NCBI RefSeq assembly: GCF_014651615.1
Contig: NZ_BMXF01000001.1
Location: 1,769,731-1,833,730, forward strand
Source: Persicitalea jodogahamensis
GTDB lineage: Bacteria; Bacteroidota; Bacteroidia; Cytophagales; Spirosomataceae
Length of the DNA: 64,000 nucleotides
Direction: 5' to 3'
Part shown: positions 46,565 through 55,587 of the stretch, one piece after another
Numbering within the stretch: position 1 is the first letter of the stretch
How the letters are laid out: each line of letters starts with the position of its first letter
Notes under the pieces: model-generated
The model's database searches: none
Seen by the model: only the letters and a program-made list of their open reading frames with translations
Told to the model about the DNA's origin: nothing
Made by a program: the position numbers and the translations under genes

Positions 46565-48892
46565 ATGAAGAATTTTTCAAAAGTACTCATACTTACGTCC
46601 CTGATCTTCACTTTGACCGGAAGTCGTTTGGTAAAAGAGGATGAAGTACAGCGTCCGCTTGAGGTTTGGGCCATCCGGTCGGTCCTGGACAAAAAGCCGA
46701 GGATGCTGACCGTGGCGCTGGATAAGGAAATGTACATAGCCTACGATATGACCCGCTGCAAGATTTACAAAGTGTGGAAAGGGGGCATTTCGATGGACGG
46801 CACGGCCTATACAGGCAAGAAGGAAATTCAGCCGACTTCCTGGGGTGCAAACTACCTGTCTGACAGTAGTCAAAACTTCAATTGGACGGCAAAACTGGAC
46901 GGGAAAGAGTTGCCGATTCGGATGCAGAGCAAAGGGTATGTTTTCAGAAAAAATCAAATTTATCTGCAACACGATCTCCTGCTCGGTATAGATACCATTC
47001 GGATTGAGGAACGACCCGAGTTTGTGCGGAACAATGCCGGAAAACCGGGATTGGAACGGGTTTTCGTCACGAGTAATGTACCCGCCAACGTTTCGGTCAC
47101 GTTGAAATCGACGTTGGGTAATTTGGAATTTGTACCTAATGGCCGATCGCGCCATGTCGATTATTTTGATGCCCTTCCCGCCCAGTCGCTTCCCGTGGTC
47201 AGGAAAGAATATGCTCACCAGGGTCAGGAAATCATTGAAAAAAGCGACTGCCTGACCTGTCATGAATTGTACGAGGCCAATGTCGGCCCTTCGTTCCAGC
47301 AGGTGGCCATGCGGTATCCCAAAGACGTAAAAACCTTAGCGCAACTGAGCAGCAAAATCAAATATGGCGGCACGGGAGCCTGGGGCAGTGGCGTAATGAA
47401 CGCACACCCAACTTTGTCTGCCGATGAACTAAATACCATTCTCGATTACGTTTTTACCCTGAAACCCAAGGATGCCAAGCCCCGGAAAAGTACCGAAGAA
47501 GGCGTGGTGAATTCTGCTGCTTCATTGCCGGTCAAACCCGGTTTCGGCGCATCGCTGGCAGGCGTTCATCCCGCTTATGAGCTGACCGACCTGCACACTT
47601 CTGGCTTCAAGCCCAAGGTAGGTGCCATGGCCTTCCTGCCCGACGGGCGTCTGCTGGTCACGACTTGGGACGCCGTCGGTGGGCTGTACGTGCTGGATGG
47701 CGTGACGGGCGAAAATCCTACGGAGGTTAAGGTCAAGCGCATCGCCTCCGGCTTGGCGGAGCCTTTGGGCATGGCAGTTGTGGATGGCGAGATTTACGTC
47801 CTGCAAAAACAGGAACTCACGAAACTTATCGACCACGACGGCGACGAGGTTATCGACGAGTACCGCACGATTTGTAACAGTTGGGAAGCCACTGCCGATT
47901 TTCACGAGTTTTCATTTGGATTGGTTTACCGGGATGGGTACTTCTACGCCACGCTGTCGATGGCCATGCGACTTACCCCCGAAGAAAAGCAACTGCCCGA
48001 CCGGGGCCGTACGATTCGAATCAGCAAAGACGGTAGTTTCGAGTCGGTGAATTTCGGGCTACGGACGCCTAACGGTATCGGGGTCGGCGTGGACGATGAG
48101 CTTTTTGTGCTGGACAACCAGGGTCAGTGGCTGCCGGGAAACAAACTCATTCACGTCCGCGAGGGCGACTTCAACGGGATGGGGTGGGGGTGGCTGGACG
48201 AGTCGGCACCCATGCCGCGCATGGTACCGCCCGCTATCTGGCTACCCGAGGACGAAATCGGTAATTCGCCCTCAGAGCCCGTACTGATTACGGAAGGTAC
48301 TTACAAAGGACAAATGCTGCACGGCGAAGTAACGCATGGCGGAATCGTCCGCGATTTTCTGGAAAAAGTAAATGGAAAGTACCAGGGCGCAGCCTTCCGC
48401 TTTTCGCAGGGCTTCGCGGCAGGTATCAACCGCATGCGCTGGGGGCCTGATGGGGCATTGTACGTGGGCGAAGTCGGCATGGCTCCCGGTGGATGGAGTT
48501 GGAAGGATCAGACTTCGGGCTTACAAAAGTTGACCTATACGGGCAAAGTACCCTTCGAGATGCTGGCCGTGCGGGCTAAGCCGAAGGGCTTTGAAATTGA
48601 GTTTACCGAGCCTCTATCCAAAAATGTGCAGGCAGACTTCAAGAACCTGTTTATCCAGCAGTGGTGGTACAAACCCACGCCCAGCTACGGTGGACCCAAA
48701 ATGGATTTGACCGATCTGAAAGCCAGTCGAATGTCACTTTCTCAGGATGGCAGGCGGCTGTATGTGGAAATCCCGGGCTTACGGAAGGAAAATGTCATCT
48801 ATTTCCGCTTGCCGATTGACTTGAAATCAGCTTCTGGACACCCTCTATGGACTTCGGAGGCCTGGTACACTTTGAATGAAATACCTAAGTAA
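46565..48892 (+). CDS. Periplasmic cytochrome c / PQQ-type sugar dehydrogenase-like fusion
   Basis: The ATG at 46565 (MKNFSKVLILTSLIFTLTGS) gives a signal sequence; the frame is open upstream to 46466 without one. The 775 residues contain an N-terminal beta domain (PLEVWAIRSVLDKKPRMLTV), a class I cytochrome c (haem motif CLTCH, distal Met in GVMNAHP), and a beta-propeller of the glucose/sorbosone dehydrogenase type (GAMAFLPDGRLLVTTWD, TPNGIGVGVDDELFVLDNQGQW, INRMRWGPDGALYVGEVG), then a C-terminal beta domain. It should oxidise a sugar or related alcohol and pass electrons to its haem. It is linked to the enolase-superfamily gene by a 36-bp gap. Confidence 0.88.
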   Translation: MKNFSKVLILTSLIFTLTGSRLVKEDEVQRPLEVWAIRSVLDKKPRMLTVALDKEMYIAYDMTRCKIYKVWKGGISMDGTAYTGKKEIQPTSWGANYLSDSSQNFNWTAKLDGKELPIRMQSKGYVFRKNQIYLQHDLLLGIDTIRIEERPEFVRNNAGKPGLERVFVTSNVPANVSVTLKSTLGNLEFVPNGRSRHVDYFDALPAQSLPVVRKEYAHQGQEIIEKSDCLTCHELYEANVGPSFQQVAMRYPKDVKTLAQLSSKIKYGGTGAWGSGVMNAHPTLSADELNTILDYVFTLKPKDAKPRKSTEEGVVNSAASLPVKPGFGASLAGVHPAYELTDLHTSGFKPKVGAMAFLPDGRLLVTTWDAVGGLYVLDGVTGENPTEVKVKRIASGLAEPLGMAVVDGEIYVLQKQELTKLIDHDGDEVIDEYRTICNSWEATADFHEFSFGLVYRDGYFYATLSMAMRLTPEEKQLPDRGRTIRISKDGSFESVNFGLRTPNGIGVGVDDELFVLDNQGQWLPGNKLIHVREGDFNGMGWGWLDESAPMPRMVPPAIWLPEDEIGNSPSEPVLITEGTYKGQMLHGEVTHGGIVRDFLEKVNGKYQGAAFRFSQGFAAGINRMRWGPDGALYVGEVGMAPGGWSWKDQTSGLQKLTYTGKVPFEMLAVRAKPKGFEIEFTEPLSKNVQADFKNLFIQQWWYKPTPSYGGPKMDLTDLKASRMSLSQDGRRLYVEIPGLRKENVIYFRLPIDLKSASGHPLWTSEAWYTLNEIPK

Positions 48893-48928
48893 TTTTCTGG
48901 AACGGCGCGAAGCGAAACACCATACTTA

Positions 48929-50308
48929 ATGAAAATCAACCGAAGAGAATTCATCCAATACAGCAGCGCCGCCGTGGCTCTTGGCCTGACTGCAACCAAT
49001 ACCCTACACGCCATGCCGAAAGAAAAAACCATCCGCATCAAGGATGTCAGTTCCAACTTCGAACGCGAACCGCTGAATCCCTACCGTTTCAAGGGTAGCG
49101 CGATCACCGAAAGCTGGCAGACTTTGGCTTACCTGAAAACGGATGCCGATGTCCACAAAATCGGACAAGGCACGCAGGGCGTTCTCTGGTCGGATTCCAA
49201 GGTATTCGCCGGCCATTCCGAAACGGCAGGCAATGCCCTCATGTACGCCATGACTGAGCGGGCCCTGCAAATAATGAAGGGTAGTTCATTCAAAAATCCC
49301 GTGGCGCTGGTGGATGATCTGCTACCCGAAGTGCTGGCGTATGGTAAGAAAATCACGGGCAATCCCGACCTCAGAACTACCTTCGCTCTCAACGCGCTGG
49401 TGGCCGTGGATAATGCCGCCTGGCTACTCTACGCCCATGAAAATGGTCTCACTAAATTTGATGATATGATTCCGGCGGCTTACCGGCCCGGCCTGTCGTA
49501 CCATCATGAAAAAGTGGCGAGTATTCCATCGTTCAGCGTCGGAACTACCGCCGAGCGGATCAAGCAAGCCGCCGACGAGGGGTACTTTATCCTGAAACTG
49601 AAAACCGGGGCAGCAGGTACACAATCCGAAATGATCGAGAAAGACATCGCTTTCCTAACTGCCGTGCATAAAGCCATTGGGCACTACGAAACGCCCTACA
49701 CGGCCAGCGGGAAAATTCCCTACTACTTCGACGCCAACGGACGTTACGAAAAAAAGGAAACCCTGATGCGCTTTCTGGATCACGCCAAAAAGATCGGAGC
49801 TTTCGATCAGATTGCGGTGATCGAAGAGCCCTTCGCGGAAGAAAACGAAACCTATGTGGGTGACCTGGGGGTACGCGTGGCCGCTGACGAAAGTGCCCAT
49901 ACCGTGGAAGATGCCGCCACCCGTATCGAGCAAGGCTACGGAGCCATCGCTGTGAAGGCTATTGCCAAAACCATGAGTATGACTATGAAAATCACGCAGT
50001 TGGCTTTTGAGAAAAAAATCCCCTGTTTCTGCGCTGACCTCACCGTCAATCCCATTCTGGTAGATTGGAACAAGGCCGTGGCTGCCCGGCTGCCGCCTTT
50101 CCCCGGTATGAGTATTGGCTTGCAGGAAACCAATGGCCACCAGTATTTCAAAAATTGGGAGCGATTGGAAACGTACCATCCGATGCACGGAGCCAACTGG
50201 ACCGAAACGGTAGATGGAGTGTATGTTACTGACAAATCATTTTACGAAAAAAGCGGCGGAATTCTAATGCCATCGGCGCATTATGAAACGATATTTGCCG
50301 AAGAATGA
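48929..50308 (+). CDS. Secreted enolase-superfamily protein (mandelate racemase / dipeptide epimerase-like)
   Basis: A 459-residue protein with a Tat-like leader (INRREFIQYSSAAVALGL), unusual for this superfamily, which is mostly cytoplasmic. The barrel shows the catalytic KxK (K223-L-K225), metal ligands D268 (FDANGRY), E299/E300 (VIEEP) and D320 (AADES), and general-base K343 (AVKAI). The arrangement is like the muconate-lactonizing/dipeptide-epimerase subgroup. The reaction would be a proton abstraction next to a carboxylate; the substrate is unknown. It follows the cytochrome c/PQQ fusion, so an acid sugar is possible. Confidence 0.85.
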   Translation: MKINRREFIQYSSAAVALGLTATNTLHAMPKEKTIRIKDVSSNFEREPLNPYRFKGSAITESWQTLAYLKTDADVHKIGQGTQGVLWSDSKVFAGHSETAGNALMYAMTERALQIMKGSSFKNPVALVDDLLPEVLAYGKKITGNPDLRTTFALNALVAVDNAAWLLYAHENGLTKFDDMIPAAYRPGLSYHHEKVASIPSFSVGTTAERIKQAADEGYFILKLKTGAAGTQSEMIEKDIAFLTAVHKAIGHYETPYTASGKIPYYFDANGRYEKKETLMRFLDHAKKIGAFDQIAVIEEPFAEENETYVGDLGVRVAADESAHTVEDAATRIEQGYGAIAVKAIAKTMSMTMKITQLAFEKKIPCFCADLTVNPILVDWNKAVAARLPPFPGMSIGLQETNGHQYFKNWERLETYHPMHGANWTETVDGVYVTDKSFYEKSGGILMPSAHYETIFAEE

Positions 50309-50320
50309 CAGTCCTTTATT

Positions 50321-50920
50321 TCAAGGTCGGTAAAACCTATCATCTTCCCATTTTTCGGGATTATTTTCGATATAGCCGGAAATGTTTTCAAAGGAGCGTT
50401 GTGAGCGAATGATATGTTCGTAGTAATTCCGCTGCCACAGCTTACCCCGAAACCGCGGCCACCCGTGGTCCTTCACGCCACGAATATATTCATTCGTTGA
50501 CATCGTTTCGAACCATTGCACCACCCTATGTAGGGGCGAACCTATGTGTTCGCCCAGTATGTCGCCATTCGGGACAAGGTGTTCGGTTTTTGCATCGGTT
50601 GGGCGGACACACAGGTCCGCCCCTACAAGTTTTATATTTGGGTTTCCTTTGCCGTTATTGATGACAATAGCGTGGAAGTGATTCGGCATCACTACGAAAT
50701 CAATTGGCTCGATGTCAGGGAATTTATCGGCCAGCTCTCGATACCATTTCTCGATCATTTTCCCCGCATCATTCAAGGCCATTTTGCCATCTACGACTAC
50801 CCCGAAAAAACACTCCATGTCCGTCACGCAAATTGTAACGAAATAGGGGCCTGCCTGGGAAGAATCGTAGTTTTTCAGCCGGATGGAACGGCGATGATGC
50901 TTTTCTGGATCGAATGCCAT
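50321..50920 (-). CDS. REP-associated tyrosine transposase (RAYT, IS200/Y1 family)
   Basis: From the ATG at 50920 (MAFDPEKHHRRS) the protein has 199 residues; the frame is open to 51055 but overlaps the terminator of the phosphorylase. The HUH motif is MPNHFHAIV, and the likely nucleophile tyrosine is in NYYEHIIR. The ending FENISGYIENNPEKWEDDRF is typical. An inverted REP pair (50529-50627) is inserted in frame and encodes the GADLCVRP and ILGEHIGSP segments. RAYTs mobilise REP elements and are usually single-copy and domesticated. No flanking target duplication is visible. Confidence 0.9.
   Translation of the reverse strand: MAFDPEKHHRRSIRLKNYDSSQAGPYFVTICVTDMECFFGVVVDGKMALNDAGKMIEKWYRELADKFPDIEPIDFVVMPNHFHAIVINNGKGNPNIKLVGADLCVRPTDAKTEHLVPNGDILGEHIGSPLHRVVQWFETMSTNEYIRGVKDHGWPRFRGKLWQRNYYEHIIRSQRSFENISGYIENNPEKWEDDRFYRP
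50529..50627. repeat. REPIN: two inverted palindromic REP elements inside the RAYT gene
   Basis: Two 28-bp elements (50529-50556 and, inverted, 50600-50627) agree at 25 of 28 positions and are 43 bp apart. Each is a hairpin with an 8-bp stem and 6-base loop: GGGCGAAC/GTTCGCCC and GGGCGGAC/GTCCGCCC. Two of the three differences are a compensating A-T to G-C pair in the stem. Confidence 0.88.
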
Positions 50921-50940
50921 TTTCCCATGAATCAAAAAAA

Positions 50941-50968
50941 AACGCCGGAATTTACAGATTCCGGCGTT
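50941..50968 (-). terminator. Terminator of the glycogen phosphorylase gene
   Basis: AACGCCGGAAT (50941-50951) and ATTCCGGCGTT (50958-50968) pair perfectly over 11 bp. On the minus strand the stem is followed by nine Ts. It lies 23 bp after the phosphorylase stop. Confidence 0.92.
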
Positions 50969-50990
50969 ACTGATAATTTTCCCGACTGAA

Positions 50991-52640
50991 TCAATACAAC
51001 TTCTCGTAGTACTCCGTTGCCATGCGGTCTGAACCGAAAAAGGCGTTGACGTCATTCATGCTGGTCAATACCATTTCCTGCCATTTTTCGGGTTGGTCGT
51101 AGTAGGTGGGAAGTACCTTGGTTTCAATCAGGTCATATAGGTTCTCCATATCCTGCTTATTGATGTCCTCTCCGGCAGCAACAGGCACGATGAAGGCGTT
51201 CTCGCCATCACGGGCAAATTCGCAAATCCAACCGTCGTAGGTCGAAAGGTTGAGCGAAGCGTTCATGGCGGCGGTCATACCGCTGGTCCCGGAAGCTTCA
51301 CGTGTCACGATGGGATTATTAAGCCAGGCATCTGACCCGTCCTTCATCAGTTTGGAAAGGGCCAGCTCGTAGCCTGTCAGCACCGCCATATTATCGTACA
51401 GATTGCTGAGGTATACCAGACCGTTGAAGGTTTCGATAGCCCCCATATCCTTCGGATAGGGCTTGCCCGCCCAGATAATCTGTACGGGATACTTGCTGTT
51501 AGTCATCAGTCGGTGGAAGCGTTCGCGATCCCAGGTCAGCATATCGGCTCGCTTATAGCCCGCAAAGCGCCTTGCCCACACAATGGTAAGTACTTTGGGA
51601 TCAAACAGCTTTCCGCATTGATTGGCCACAGTTTTGAACAACTCCTTTTTGAGTTCCTCTTTGCGGGCCATGATAGTCTTGGTGTCTTGGGCCAGTCGGG
51701 CGGCATCCAGCGTTTTATCGGTCCAGTAGGCCTGATTCTGAGCATTGGTGATGTGGTCAATCTCACAAATCTTTTCGTAACCGCCCCACATTTGCCGCGA
51801 CACCTCACCGTGTAGTTTGGATACGCCGTTGGCTTTGCGGGCCAGGCGCAACGCAGCCAGCGAATGATTAAAAACGCTGTCTTTCTGCCCGGTGATCTTG
51901 CGCACCGTCTCCAATTTTAGCCCTGCGAAGAAGCCCAGATTTTTTAAAAAGGTGATGTCGTGCTTTTCGTTGCCTGCCTCTTCGGGAGTATGGGTCGTGA
52001 AAACAAACCGCTTCCTCAGCTGCGGTGCGGTTTTGAATTTTTGATACAGGTAGAAGGCTCCGGAAAGTGCGTGAGCTTCGTTGAAATGGTACACTTCCGG
52101 CTCATATTCCAGCGCGTCCAGCATTTTGGTGCCACCAATGCCAAGTACCATGCATTGAGCTACTTTAGTGGTTGGATCGGAAGAGTATAGGTTATAGGAT
52201 ATCGAGCGGGCTTCGTGATCGTTTCCGTCCGTGTCAGTGGTGAGCAGAAACATGGGGGCCGTGTCAAACACATCGGGTGGCAGGTAGTAGGCATGTACCC
52301 ATACCTGTTTGCCTGATATCTCAATGCTGACCTTAGTCTCCGTGTCGATGAGGTAGTGGTAAATCTTTTCCCGAAACTCGGGCTTCATGCTGTTGTCCTG
52401 ATTTCGTTCCTGATCGTAGTACCCATGTTTCCACAGCATTCCGATGCCGATCAAATTCTGATTCAGGGAATTAGCGCTCTTCATGTGTGATCCGGCCAGA
52501 AAGCCAAGACCACCGGAGTAGATTTTTAAGGCCTGGTCCACGGCAAACTCCATGGAAAAATAAGCAACTGATTTTTTGAACGGTTTGGCAGGCTTCAGAG
52601 GGTGCTTGAATGGTATGGTGAATGAACTTTTTGATTTCAT
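50991..52640 (-). CDS. Short alpha-glucan (glycogen) phosphorylase-like protein, GT35
   Basis: A 549-residue cytoplasmic protein of the short alpha-glucan phosphorylase type (usual bacterial short forms are 550-850 residues). Blocks seen: VAYFSMEFAVD, GGLGFLAG, VYHFNEAHA, FTTHTPEEAGNEKHD, VWARRFAGYKR (phosphate-binding Arg/Lys) and EASGTSGM near 449-455. In GT35 the residue after GTSGM is the lysine that carries pyridoxal phosphate; here it is T456 (GTSGMTAAMN). Either this clade works without that Schiff base, or it has lost phosphorolysis. It is followed by a strong terminator. Confidence 0.85.
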   Translation of the reverse strand: MKSKSSFTIPFKHPLKPAKPFKKSVAYFSMEFAVDQALKIYSGGLGFLAGSHMKSANSLNQNLIGIGMLWKHGYYDQERNQDNSMKPEFREKIYHYLIDTETKVSIEISGKQVWVHAYYLPPDVFDTAPMFLLTTDTDGNDHEARSISYNLYSSDPTTKVAQCMVLGIGGTKMLDALEYEPEVYHFNEAHALSGAFYLYQKFKTAPQLRKRFVFTTHTPEEAGNEKHDITFLKNLGFFAGLKLETVRKITGQKDSVFNHSLAALRLARKANGVSKLHGEVSRQMWGGYEKICEIDHITNAQNQAYWTDKTLDAARLAQDTKTIMARKEELKKELFKTVANQCGKLFDPKVLTIVWARRFAGYKRADMLTWDRERFHRLMTNSKYPVQIIWAGKPYPKDMGAIETFNGLVYLSNLYDNMAVLTGYELALSKLMKDGSDAWLNNPIVTREASGTSGMTAAMNASLNLSTYDGWICEFARDGENAFIVPVAAGEDINKQDMENLYDLIETKVLPTYYDQPEKWQEMVLTSMNDVNAFFGSDRMATEYYEKLY

Positions 52641-52745
52641 ATAATGCGATTGGTTAGGTTCAGCAGCGAATCAATAAAAATTCGTGCCGCTTATTCGATG
52701 GATAGGGTAGCGGGTAGTTCTGATTTTTGTTGAAACTGATAATGG

Positions 52746-52778
52746 AAGAGCCTTTTCCGATAGCAGGAAAAGGCTCTT
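52746..52778 (-). terminator. Terminator of the DUF3500 gene
   Basis: AAGAGCCTTTTCC (52746-52758) and GGAAAAGGCTCTT (52766-52778) pair perfectly over 13 bp, 28 bp after the DUF3500 stop on the minus strand. Confidence 0.85.
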
Positions 52779-52805
52779 GGTAGGTAAAGTACGTTATTTT
52801 GAGAA

Positions 52806-53876
52806 TTACTTCCCGCCTGAATGTGATTTGGCGTAATGTTCTTTCAGTAAATCCTCGGAAAAATCGTCTGTCAGATCGCGGACTACCGTATGGATGTGGT
52901 TGGCGTCGTTTTGGGTGTTGTCAAACTCAATCAGGATCGTCGGCCCGTGAATCCGGTAGTAGTGCCCCTTGTCTTTGCCCATTTCCAGCTTGGTATCGCC
53001 CATCCAGGCAAAATACAGGTTGTCCATGCCCGCCTTTTCCAGCTGCTTCATCTGCTGGTTTTTCAGGGTGACGTGATAGCGGTCGAGGTAGATCGAGATC
53101 AGTTTTTTGAAAAGCTCCTTTTGCGCAGAGGTCATGTCTTTCATGGCAATACCTTCAAAATTTCCCCGCTCGATACCCGTGACCTGCCGCTGGTTGACGG
53201 AGAAAATCTCGTAGGGCGACTTTTCGGCCAATACTACCTGCCTCTTTTGCTCAGCATTTAACGAATTGAGCAATTCATAACCCATATCTTCCTCTTCGCC
53301 CAGTACCCGCTTGCCCTTCTGCGGTACTTCTATCAGGACGTGGCCGGGGTTACTCCCCAAAAAGCTCGGCGTAAAGGAGATATGCCCATTCACCGAAGTA
53401 TAGTGAATCGAAATGTGGTGGCCTTCCATGCGCCAGCCCCACGGAGCTTTGGCGGCAGGATCGCCAAATACCAGAAAGGCGTAGTTTTCGGGGTCGCGGC
53501 GGGTGTCGTTGGGCGGGCGACTTTCCAGCACTCGCAGCACGTTTTCCAGGTCAATAATATCTTTAATTTTCGCATAGCCATTGTCGCTCATGACCACTTC
53601 CACCATGTTCATGGCGGCTTTGCGCTGCGGTTCGCTCATGCGTTTCAGATTGAAACCCAGCCGCTCACGGGGAATAAAGTGCCAGTCATAGCGGATGGTA
53701 TCGGTCAATGGATGCATTACCTCCGCCTTTTGCGTTGCGTCCAGCGTTTTTAAAAATGAGTTGACCGCATTCGTCATTTTTGGGTTCAGGTCGTCCTTGG
53801 CGGTCCGACTGGTTGTGGGCCGATCAGCCCCACAGGCACTGGTCAACAGGAATAGGAACAGGATATACGCTTTCAT
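52806..53876 (-). CDS. DUF3500 lipoprotein
   Basis: A 356-residue lipoprotein (MKAYILFLFLLTSACG, C15). It carries the DUF3500 pattern throughout: FLKTLDATQKAEVMHPL, WHFIPRERLGFNLKRM, PWGWRMEGHHISIHYTSVNG, TPSFLGSNPGHV, YFAWMGDTKLEMGKDKGHYYRIHGPTILIEFDN and NHIHTVVRDLTDDF. The His-rich segments (EGHHISIH, NHIH) suggest metal binding. Its biochemical role is unknown. It lies 59 bp upstream-adjacent to a DUF1080 gene on the same strand. Confidence 0.9.
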   Translation of the reverse strand: MKAYILFLFLLTSACGADRPTTSRTAKDDLNPKMTNAVNSFLKTLDATQKAEVMHPLTDTIRYDWHFIPRERLGFNLKRMSEPQRKAAMNMVEVVMSDNGYAKIKDIIDLENVLRVLESRPPNDTRRDPENYAFLVFGDPAAKAPWGWRMEGHHISIHYTSVNGHISFTPSFLGSNPGHVLIEVPQKGKRVLGEEEDMGYELLNSLNAEQKRQVVLAEKSPYEIFSVNQRQVTGIERGNFEGIAMKDMTSAQKELFKKLISIYLDRYHVTLKNQQMKQLEKAGMDNLYFAWMGDTKLEMGKDKGHYYRIHGPTILIEFDNTQNDANHIHTVVRDLTDDFSEDLLKEHYAKSHSGGK

Positions 53877-53935
53877 GGTACTTTTTTAACAGAATAAACC
53901 AACCGGCAGGTCAGATGAATTAATAATCAATGGAG

Positions 53936-54622
53936 TCAGAGTTCCCGGATGCGGATATTATTGAACCATACCTCGTCACCGTGATCTTGCAGGGCAATTT
54001 TCCCCCGGGCGTGAGGCGTGGCGTAGCCCCATTTGGCAAACTTGCTTTTGGCGAGTTGGGACTTCCAGGCATCGGAACCGTACACATAGTCCACCACCTT
54101 TTCGCCATTGAGCCAGTGTTCCACATGGTTGTCTTTGATTTTAATGCGGCCCTTGTTCCACTGTCCGGCGGGTTTCACGGCATTTAGGTTGCTGGGAGCC
54201 TGCATGTCGTAATTGGCACCGGTTTTCTGCCGATCATTGATTTTTACCATCTTGCCGCCGTCGTTGAAGGACGGGTAGTTCTCATCATCGATAATCTGGT
54301 ACTCAGGGCCCGAATAGTAAGTGGCGTTCTTGGGATCTTCGATGACTTTGTAAATGACACCGCTATTGGCTTTCGGTGGAATCTTGAAATCGAATTCCAT
54401 TTCGAAATCGCCGTACTCCTTGTCCGATACCAGATCGCCACTGCCACCGTGCGACATCAGGGCGCCGCCCATGACCATCCACTTTTTGGCATTGTCAGCG
54501 CGGTAGGCGTGCCAGCCTTTCATTGATTTTCCGTCGAACAGGCTTTGCCATTTGCCCGGTTTTTGTGCCCAAACTGAACCCGTCACCAGGCAAATCGCTA
54601 GGAGCAAGCTTATTTTTTTCAT
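53936..54622 (-). CDS. DUF1080 (3-keto-disaccharide hydrolase-like) secreted protein
   Basis: A 228-residue protein with a signal peptide (MKKISLLLAICLVTGSVWAQ). The mature part is one concanavalin-like DUF1080 domain: WQSLFDGKSMKGWHAY, GDFEMEFDFKIPPKANSGVIYK, GPEYQIIDDEN, NHVEHWLNGEKVVDYVYGS and GKIALQDHGDEVWFNNIRIREL. Characterised members in Bacteroidota cleave 3-keto-glucosides or 3-keto-disaccharides. This fits the sugar-oxidising proteins at 41-50 kb. It lies directly upstream of DUF3500 on the same strand, so the two may be co-transcribed. Confidence 0.9.
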   Translation of the reverse strand: MKKISLLLAICLVTGSVWAQKPGKWQSLFDGKSMKGWHAYRADNAKKWMVMGGALMSHGGSGDLVSDKEYGDFEMEFDFKIPPKANSGVIYKVIEDPKNATYYSGPEYQIIDDENYPSFNDGGKMVKINDRQKTGANYDMQAPSNLNAVKPAGQWNKGRIKIKDNHVEHWLNGEKVVDYVYGSDAWKSQLAKSKFAKWGYATPHARGKIALQDHGDEVWFNNIRIREL

Positions 54623-54658
54623 GATAGATTGTCAAGGTACTTTTACTTCAGGCAAAGA

Positions 54659-54696
54659 AACCCGCAGGCGGATTATACTTAATCCACCTGCGGGTT
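54659..54696 (-). terminator. Terminator of the crotonase gene
   Basis: AACCCGCAGGCGGATT (54659-54674) and AATCCACCTGCGGGTT (54681-54696) pair over 16 bp with one wobble, about 23 bp after the crotonase stop at 54719; on the minus strand TTTCTTT follows. Confidence 0.85.
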
Positions 54697-54718
54697 TTCG
54701 AAAGAGAATACGTCCCGG

Positions 54719-55525
54719 TTATCCGGATTTCAAGCCAGCCAAAATGGTTGTTAATGATTTTTGGGCAAAATCAGACAGTACGAGCGTCCCGCTGATCTCC
54801 GCGCGTTGTCTGAGCAGTTCGTCCCAGTGGTCGGTACCTTCCCAGAAAACCTGCTTCATGCGGCGCATCGACTCCGGCTCATAGTCAGCCAGCCGATTGG
54901 CGATATCGGCGACGTGTTCGTCGAGTTCTTCCGTCGTTTCCAGCACATCATCAAAAAGCCCCTTTTGCCAGGCCCAGATAGCGGACTTAAACTCGGTGGC
55001 GTTGATCGTCAACTGAGTGGTGGCAGCCAGGCCGATTTTGCGCCTCACGGCCGGTTCGATCACAAACGGACCGATGCCCACGGTGAGTTCGCTTAGCTTA
55101 ACCGCAGCGTGATGCGTGGCCAGGCAGTAGTCGGCCGCCGTAAGTAGCCCCACGCCGCCCCCGACGGCTTTTCCCTGCGCCCGCGCAACGATAAACTTGG
55201 GACAACGCCGCATGGCGTTGATAACCTGGGCGAATCCCAGAAAGAAATCTTTGCCCTGCTGCTCGCTCGTTATGGCAGCCAGTTCGGTCAGCGAGGCACC
55301 GGCGCAGAAGGCACGGTTTCCGCCCGAGCGCAACACTACAACGGATGAATCCCGCGCTTCGCCCGCCTGCCGAATGGCCCGCGCCAACTGATCGAGCATA
55401 CCGGAGGGGAGCGCGTTGCCCGCCGGATGAAAGAACTCGACGGTTGAAATGCGGTTCTCGCTGTTAATTTTGACGTAAGAGTCTATGAGTTGTAAGGTTT
55501 TGGAGTCGATGAGTTTGGAGGTCAA
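54719..55525 (-). CDS. Enoyl-CoA hydratase/isomerase (crotonase) family protein
   Basis: A protein of up to 268 residues with the crotonase fold: ISTVEFFHP at the start, VVLRSGGNRAFCAGASLTELA (first oxyanion loop), GKAVGGGVGLLTAADYCLA (second oxyanion loop), and KLSELTVGIGPFVIEPAV. The two acid residues of classical hydratases are not clear, so the exact reaction is open. The only start codon near the expected N-terminus is TTG at 55525, about 19 codons before YVKINSENR; there is no ATG or GTG in between. A start-codon mutation or a non-standard start is possible. Confidence 0.8.
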   Translation of the reverse strand: MTSKLIDSKTLQLIDSYVKINSENRISTVEFFHPAGNALPSGMLDQLARAIRQAGEARDSSVVVLRSGGNRAFCAGASLTELAAITSEQQGKDFFLGFAQVINAMRRCPKFIVARAQGKAVGGGVGLLTAADYCLATHHAAVKLSELTVGIGPFVIEPAVRRKIGLAATTQLTINATEFKSAIWAWQKGLFDDVLETTEELDEHVADIANRLADYEPESMRRMKQVFWEGTDHWDELLRQRAEISGTLVLSDFAQKSLTTILAGLKSG

Positions 55526-55587
55526 TGGACAGAGTATTTTTGAATACCGGCTACTGAACTCACCAACTCATCTACCCGTGAATGCTA

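Noticed and set aside
50321-50920. RAYT as part of an active insertion sequence
   Set aside because: No terminal repeats or target duplications are visible around it; it fits a domesticated single-copy RAYT better.
50546-50989. Plus-strand ORF across the RAYT gene
   Set aside because: It is antisense to the HUH transposase and partly made of the REP hairpins.
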